NCBI GenBank assembly: GCA_021325295.1
Contig: JAJPHM010000077.1
Coordinates: 83,546 to 147,545 of the forward strand
Length of the DNA stretch: 64,000 bases
Reading direction: 5' to 3'
Source: Nitrososphaeraceae archaeon
Lineage (GTDB): Archaea; Thermoproteota; Nitrososphaeria; Nitrososphaerales; Nitrososphaeraceae
The notes below the pieces were generated by a model. The model was not told where the DNA came from. It did not search any database and saw nothing but the letters and a program-made list of their open reading frames with translations. Below, piece by piece: positions 60,707 through 64,000 of this stretch; position 1 is the first letter of the stretch; each line of letters opens with the position of its first letter. Both the position numbers and the translations under genes were made by a program.

Positions 60707-61288
60707 TTATTTTCTCGTTTTTGATGATCCCCTAGGTATGGGCGTCTTTTGGTCAGCATACGTTCCTATCCTCCTTCCAAGATGCAACGGAACTTGGCTT
60801 GACAACCTGTAATAAATAATCTGGCATATTGTATCTGATCCTGGTTTTAATTCTATTTCACATTTCCCATAGTTGTATAATTCCAAAGTTAGCCAGCTTC
60901 CAAAATGAGGATGAATATGAGGAGCAGTGATATGTACAGCTAACCCTAATCTGGCCATAGTACTCTTCCCCTGAACAGCGGCAGCTAAATTACTTGGAAC
61001 AAAGAGTTTTTCATAGGTAAAGGCCAGTGTGAGCTCTCCGGGCTTAATTATTAGCCTAGCATCTTCAGTACTGTTAAGGTCTTTAGTATCATAGATATCT
61101 GCAGGATCAAATCCTTCTGCTCCGGGTTTCAAGATATACGATACTGCGGATGATTTAAAGCGAGAGTATCGAAATCCAAGTCGCAAATCTATTGAAGAAA
61201 GACCCATCTGCTCAATAGAAATATCAGGGTCGAATCTAATTCTCTTTTTTTGCCATGCTTCGACCAAATCAGGGTAAGATAGTATCAT
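60707..61288 (-). CDS. dCTP deaminase/dUTPase family protein
   Basis: A 193-residue member of the Dcd/Dut fold. Core motifs: GLSSIDLRLGFRYSRF at the N-terminus, QGKSTMARLGLAVHI (nucleotide loop, Arg113), and SWLTLELYNYGKCEIELKPG, where Glu136 corresponds to the deaminase catalytic Glu. The segment usually reading DPGW/FxG is HPHFGS here. It may be a deaminase, a bifunctional deaminase-dUTPase, or a phage-like variant. It is followed closely (6 nt) upstream by the HEPN-motif gene, so the pair is likely cotranscribed. Confidence 0.8.
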   Translation of the reverse strand: MILSYPDLVEAWQKKRIRFDPDISIEQMGLSSIDLRLGFRYSRFKSSAVSYILKPGAEGFDPADIYDTKDLNSTEDARLIIKPGELTLAFTYEKLFVPSNLAAAVQGKSTMARLGLAVHITAPHIHPHFGSWLTLELYNYGKCEIELKPGSDTICQIIYYRLSSQVPLHLGRRIGTYADQKTPIPRGSSKTRK

Positions 61289-61294
61289 GCAGGG

Positions 61295-61630
61295 TCATTG
61301 GGCCAATGCAGCGTTTTGCTCGACATCTTTGATATTTGCTACTACAGGATTTGTTCCTGACACAAGTTCACCAGGAAACAAAAGCTTTACTTTGTCCTTA
61401 TCATAACAATCCATTACAGTAACGACAACCGCTCCCTCTGCAGGAAGTTTTGACAGATCGGCAGATGATTCGATATTCTCTTTTGGTACGAAACCATGAA
61501 CTAGCTGATTTCTTGTAGACCTTAGCGAAGTAAGGAAGTAGACCTCTTCGTCTGACATACCCTGTTTTATAACCGATTTGATGGGTAAAGCTTGGCCTGG
61601 CCTGATCTTTTTGCCTTTTATTGCTTTCAA
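61295..61630 (-). CDS. Small protein with HEPN-like R-x4-H motif
   Basis: A 111-residue protein from TTG 61630. Residues 34-47 read FLTSLRSTRNQLVHG: the Arg-Asn-x3-His pattern typical of HEPN-fold proteins, many of which are metal-independent RNases or toxins. Only one helix around this motif and a following strand region (AVVVTVMDCYDKDKVKLLF) are evident, so the domain would be short or circularly changed. It is coupled to the Dcd-like gene. The call is motif-level only. Confidence 0.5.
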   Translation of the reverse strand: MKAIKGKKIRPGQALPIKSVIKQGMSDEEVYFLTSLRSTRNQLVHGFVPKENIESSADLSKLPAEGAVVVTVMDCYDKDKVKLLFPGELVSGTNPVVANIKDVEQNAALAQ

Positions 61631-61946
61631 ATTGGTCCTCTCTGCAAACAGCTGATGTTAAACCTTTCTGTTTACAATGAATTGATAGTATTTTTGCACC
61701 TATAAATCAGATCGAATATTTTCATAAATCGAATTGTAATAGGCTCTGTTAACGAGGCATTACTTTCCGCAAGAACATAGCAAATCGTATTCTCAGCAGC
61801 CATATGCAAATATAGTTCTAATAATTTCAGGTAGTTCCAGATTTCGTTCTATGGATGCCACCTATGGCGATTTTCTCTTTTGCATGGAAGGTGATCATCG
61901 AAACATTCGGATGTATTCTTCAGTCGAGCCAGCGAAAACACGATTT
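61631..61946. other. Intergenic stretch before the protease
   Basis: Divergent promoter region between the HEPN/Dcd pair and the membrane protease. A forward frame of 70 codons at 61851-62063 overlaps the protease start and shows no motif. AT-rich; nothing further supported. Confidence 0.35.
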
Positions 61947-61957
61947 GATTTAAATAT
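61947..61957 (+). promoter_or_regulatory. TATA-like box of the S2P-type protease
   Basis: The sequence gatttaaatat is centred 29 nt before TTG 61981. It overlaps the upstream in-frame TTG at 61957, which therefore is unlikely to be translated. Confidence 0.5.
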
Positions 61958-61980
61958 TGATGCATCATCAAATTACCTGT

Positions 61981-63204
61981 TTGGAGCAGCAAAAGAGGGT
62001 CAGGGCCGAGGTCAAGCTTCCCTTAATTTTGATCCATACGCCGTTTGGCCTGACATTTTTTGACAAGGTAGCCAAGACTTCGGCAGCCAGAGCCTATGCA
62101 AGGCTCAATACCTATATCATGCCCCTGATCACTACTCTTGCAATCTTTCTTATCATAGGCTCGCTTCTTGTCCTGTTTTCAAACTCTGCAGCCAGAGAAG
62201 GAGTAAGAGGAGCAGGGCCGCAGGCAAACCTGCTTATCCCCGGGCTTAACCCCTATCTTCCTATAACGTATGGCTGGGTTGCCCTTGTCGTCACTATAAT
62301 CATCCACGAGGCAGGTCATGGCATAGTGGCCAGGGTCCACAACATAAAAGTAGAATCTACAGGCATAGTACTGATACTTGGCCTTCCGATCGGTGCGTTT
62401 GTAAACATTGAAAGAGACGAGCTTGCAAGGGCAAGCCTCAAACATAAAAGCGCAATCATGACTGCCGGTCCTTTTAACAACATGGTTCTGGCAGGGCTTT
62501 CACTTCTTGCGCTCTATCTCGTAGTATCGACCCTTACTCCTATTCCGCCTGCACCGGGAATCCCCAAGTTTGCAGTTATGGTTGTCAGCGTAAATGAAGG
62601 CTCGCTAGCACAATCGATCGGAATAACGCCGGGCTCAACCATAGTAAGCGTTGCAGGCCAGCAGCTGCAGCAACTCGAAGACCTTTCCAACATTTTGCGG
62701 GCTCACCTTGGCAGCACGATTCCAATAACATGGCAGGACCATGGGAAGAATATCACAAAAGAGGTGACGCTTCCTCCCTCAGTTGAACAGGGTCATGCAG
62801 TACTTGGAGTTGGGGTAACTCCTGTTACTTCAGACCCCGGTGTGGTTCTTGATAGGTACAAGGCTGCATTTAGCCAAAACCCGCTGGCAATACTTCTTCC
62901 GCCGACCATGCAGCAGGGCTCTGTTCCGTATTCTGACCTCATGGCCCCCAAGTACGTATCTACGCTTGGGCCTGCCTTCCCGGCCATCGCGAATATCCTC
63001 TTCTGGCTCTGGTTTATCAACTTCAACGTAGGGATCTTTAACGCTCTTCCCATAGGCCCACTCGACGGAGGTCAGCTCTATGGCAACATTATCGAAAGCA
63101 AAGCAAGGTCAAAGACAATCGCAAAAAATGCAAATACAATCCTGACTGTTGTTATGGTCATAATTGTCTTGGCGTCCCTTGTCCTTCCGTACGTGTTCTT
63201 TTAG
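61981..63204 (+). CDS. Site-2-protease-type membrane metalloprotease (M50) with PDZ domain
   Basis: An intramembrane zinc protease of about 407 residues. The zinc site is IIIHEAGHGIVARVH (HExxH) in the second membrane helix, and the third ligand is in NALPIGPLDGGQLYGN near the C-terminus. A PDZ domain lies between (MVVSVNEGSLAQSIGITPGS). About five to six membrane segments. Such proteases release membrane-bound regulators. The start TTG 61981 fits the TATA-like box at 61947-61957; TTG 61957 is further upstream. Confidence 0.9.
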   Translation: MEQQKRVRAEVKLPLILIHTPFGLTFFDKVAKTSAARAYARLNTYIMPLITTLAIFLIIGSLLVLFSNSAAREGVRGAGPQANLLIPGLNPYLPITYGWVALVVTIIIHEAGHGIVARVHNIKVESTGIVLILGLPIGAFVNIERDELARASLKHKSAIMTAGPFNNMVLAGLSLLALYLVVSTLTPIPPAPGIPKFAVMVVSVNEGSLAQSIGITPGSTIVSVAGQQLQQLEDLSNILRAHLGSTIPITWQDHGKNITKEVTLPPSVEQGHAVLGVGVTPVTSDPGVVLDRYKAAFSQNPLAILLPPTMQQGSVPYSDLMAPKYVSTLGPAFPAIANILFWLWFINFNVGIFNALPIGPLDGGQLYGNIIESKARSKTIAKNANTILTVVMVIIVLASLVLPYVFF

Positions 63205-63259
63205 AAAGAACATCGCTGGCAGGCTCGTCAACCAAAGAGAGCCCATTCAAAATAGCAAA

Positions 63260-63637
63260 TCAAAAAGCTGCCATCTTTTCTAGCTCTTCGAGAAAGTCAT
63301 TCAGGTTATCCTCATTATAGAAGAGTATCTGCACAGTCCACTGGTCATGCTTTGATACATACAAAGTCAGGTGCGAATACTCCTTCAGATGCTGGATTTC
63401 AACAGAAATATTTCCTCTGTCATACTTGTTTTCCTTTGTCTGCAGCAGTTCAGTAAGTGCGTTTACCAAATTTGTGATATCGGACCTGTCTAGGAATACG
63501 GTGGTAACAATATGCATGTAAAAGTCACCCAGTTCAATTATGTATTCCCTGCCTGCAGTGACAAACAAGTCGCATGTTCCATACAAACCGGACAAAGACT
63601 CGTGATAAACCACGTTTGTTGCCGATTCAGACTCCAA
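63260..63637 (-). CDS. Conserved-looking hypothetical protein
   Basis: A 125-residue acidic soluble protein without Cys clusters or membrane segments. Alternating strands (EYIIELGDFYMHIVTTVFLD; LTLYVSKHDQWTVQILFYN) and a C-terminal helix (NLNDFLEELEKMAAF) suggest an alpha/beta fold. No motif recognised. Tail-to-tail with the protease gene. Confidence 0.62.
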   Translation of the reverse strand: MESESATNVVYHESLSGLYGTCDLFVTAGREYIIELGDFYMHIVTTVFLDRSDITNLVNALTELLQTKENKYDRGNISVEIQHLKEYSHLTLYVSKHDQWTVQILFYNEDNLNDFLEELEKMAAF

Positions 63638-63812
63638 GTATCATCTCACATTACAAAGATATGGATAAACCTTGCTTACAGAAGCTACAGAACTTTCTTC
63701 TATAAGATGTGCAATAATCAAACACATGCAAACGAGATTATCAGGTCTTAAGGCAATCTCGAGCTGTGCTGCAAATGCACAGGTGGTGCTACCAACTGAC
63801 ATCCTCTCCATC

Positions 63813-64000
63813 CTAAAGGATTGGAAGTTCCTCTGTGATCACTTCTCTCCTGTCTGAGATCACCGGAGGTTCGGGGCATGTCAGAAGTCCCCATGCTTTA
63901 GACAGTACGCCTAAAGCTCGCTGCAGAATGTTCCTTGCTCCATTCTCGTCAGCATTCATTTCTCTATTGCAATTGTTGCACCTATACAGCCCCTGAGTTA
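63813..64000 (-). mobile_element. tnpB: 3' end of a TnpB gene (IS200/IS605 or IS1341 type), cut by window edge
   Basis: The reverse strand is open from the edge to a TAG at 63813-63815 and reads TQGLYRCNNCNREMNADENG followed by ARNILQRALGVLSKAWGLL. This is the C-terminal zinc knuckle (second CxxC) and the RuvC-III motif with its catalytic Asp (NADENGARN) of TnpB, the RNA-guided nuclease of IS200/IS605 elements. The tail ends in a short acidic stretch. The rest of the protein lies outside the window, so intactness and the presence of tnpA cannot be judged. In known elements a guide RNA overlaps the 3' end and right border, here expected within roughly 63640-63850. Confidence 0.85.

Noticed and set aside
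1..64000. CRISPR arrays, rRNA genes, prophage structural genes
   Set aside because: No regularly spaced direct repeats with unique spacers, no rRNA-like stretch and no capsid, terminase or integrase sequence were seen; the simple repeats found have no spacers.

Overview
The window looks like chromosomal DNA of an ammonia-oxidiser-type archaeon (Thaumarchaeota/Nitrososphaeria, probably soil group I.1b; placement is inferred from gene content only). Supporting signs are archaeal information-processing genes (TFB, Gar1, SRP19, S8e, PriS/PriL, ScpA/ScpB), an archaeal shikimate route starting from ADTH synthase and DHQ synthase II with a GHMP-type shikimate kinase, archaeal ApgM, a ThiD-ThiN fusion, a MenA-like prenyltransferase, a BirA-type biotin ligase, a row of Lrp/AsnC regulators, tiny C2H2 zinc-finger genes, and many TTG/GTG starts lying about 26-32 nt behind TATA-like boxes, as in leaderless transcripts.

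Layout. 1-3.9 kb: two SAM methyltransferases, a C2H2 microprotein, tRNA-Arg and an anchored exported protein. 4.0-8.5 kb: forward block scpA-scpB-rps8e, then srp19-gar1-tfb. 8.6-15.7 kb: ApgM, a GalT-like enzyme, a eukaryote-like GNA1 acetyltransferase facing a sugar nucleotidyltransferase, ThiDN and small proteins. 15.9-27.3 kb: a reverse-strand aromatic amino acid cluster whose gene order follows the pathway (ADTH synthase, DHQ synthase II, aroD, aroE, aroK, aroA, aroC, chorismate mutase-aminotransferase, tyrA), with a PD-(D/E)XK-like protein, a DNA methyltransferase and a zinc-finger gene inserted. 27.4-36.5 kb: nadE, endonuclease IV, primase subunits, a giant UPF0182 membrane protein coupled to a glutamine amidotransferase, and a C39-TPR protein. 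36.5-45.5 kb: monooxygenase-fold protein, aldo/keto reductase, winged helix-UbiA pair, DUF2203, BirA, glycerate 2-kinase, YchF-like GTPase, CoA-binding protein. 45.7-52.3 kb: purF, tRNA-Thr, purS, a CBS protein, then purQ-purL, with pentanucleotide arrays beside them. 53.0-56.5 kb: a zinc-finger gene and five Lrp/AsnC paralogs in an A-B-A-B plus B arrangement. 56.8-64 kb: response regulator, ABC-2 exporter, small proteins, a Dcd variant, a HEPN-motif protein, a site-2-type protease and the 3' end of a TnpB gene at the right edge.

The parts most worth a second look are the Lrp array (duplicated pair, a shared TCTGnCAGATAA element upstream of its members, one member with an in-frame stop near its start, a 44-nt identical patch between two others), the nuclease-like and methyltransferase genes inside the shikimate cluster, and five metal-binding microproteins of 42-52 residues that are easily missed by length cut-offs. 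All functional calls rest on reading motifs by eye; no database search was possible.
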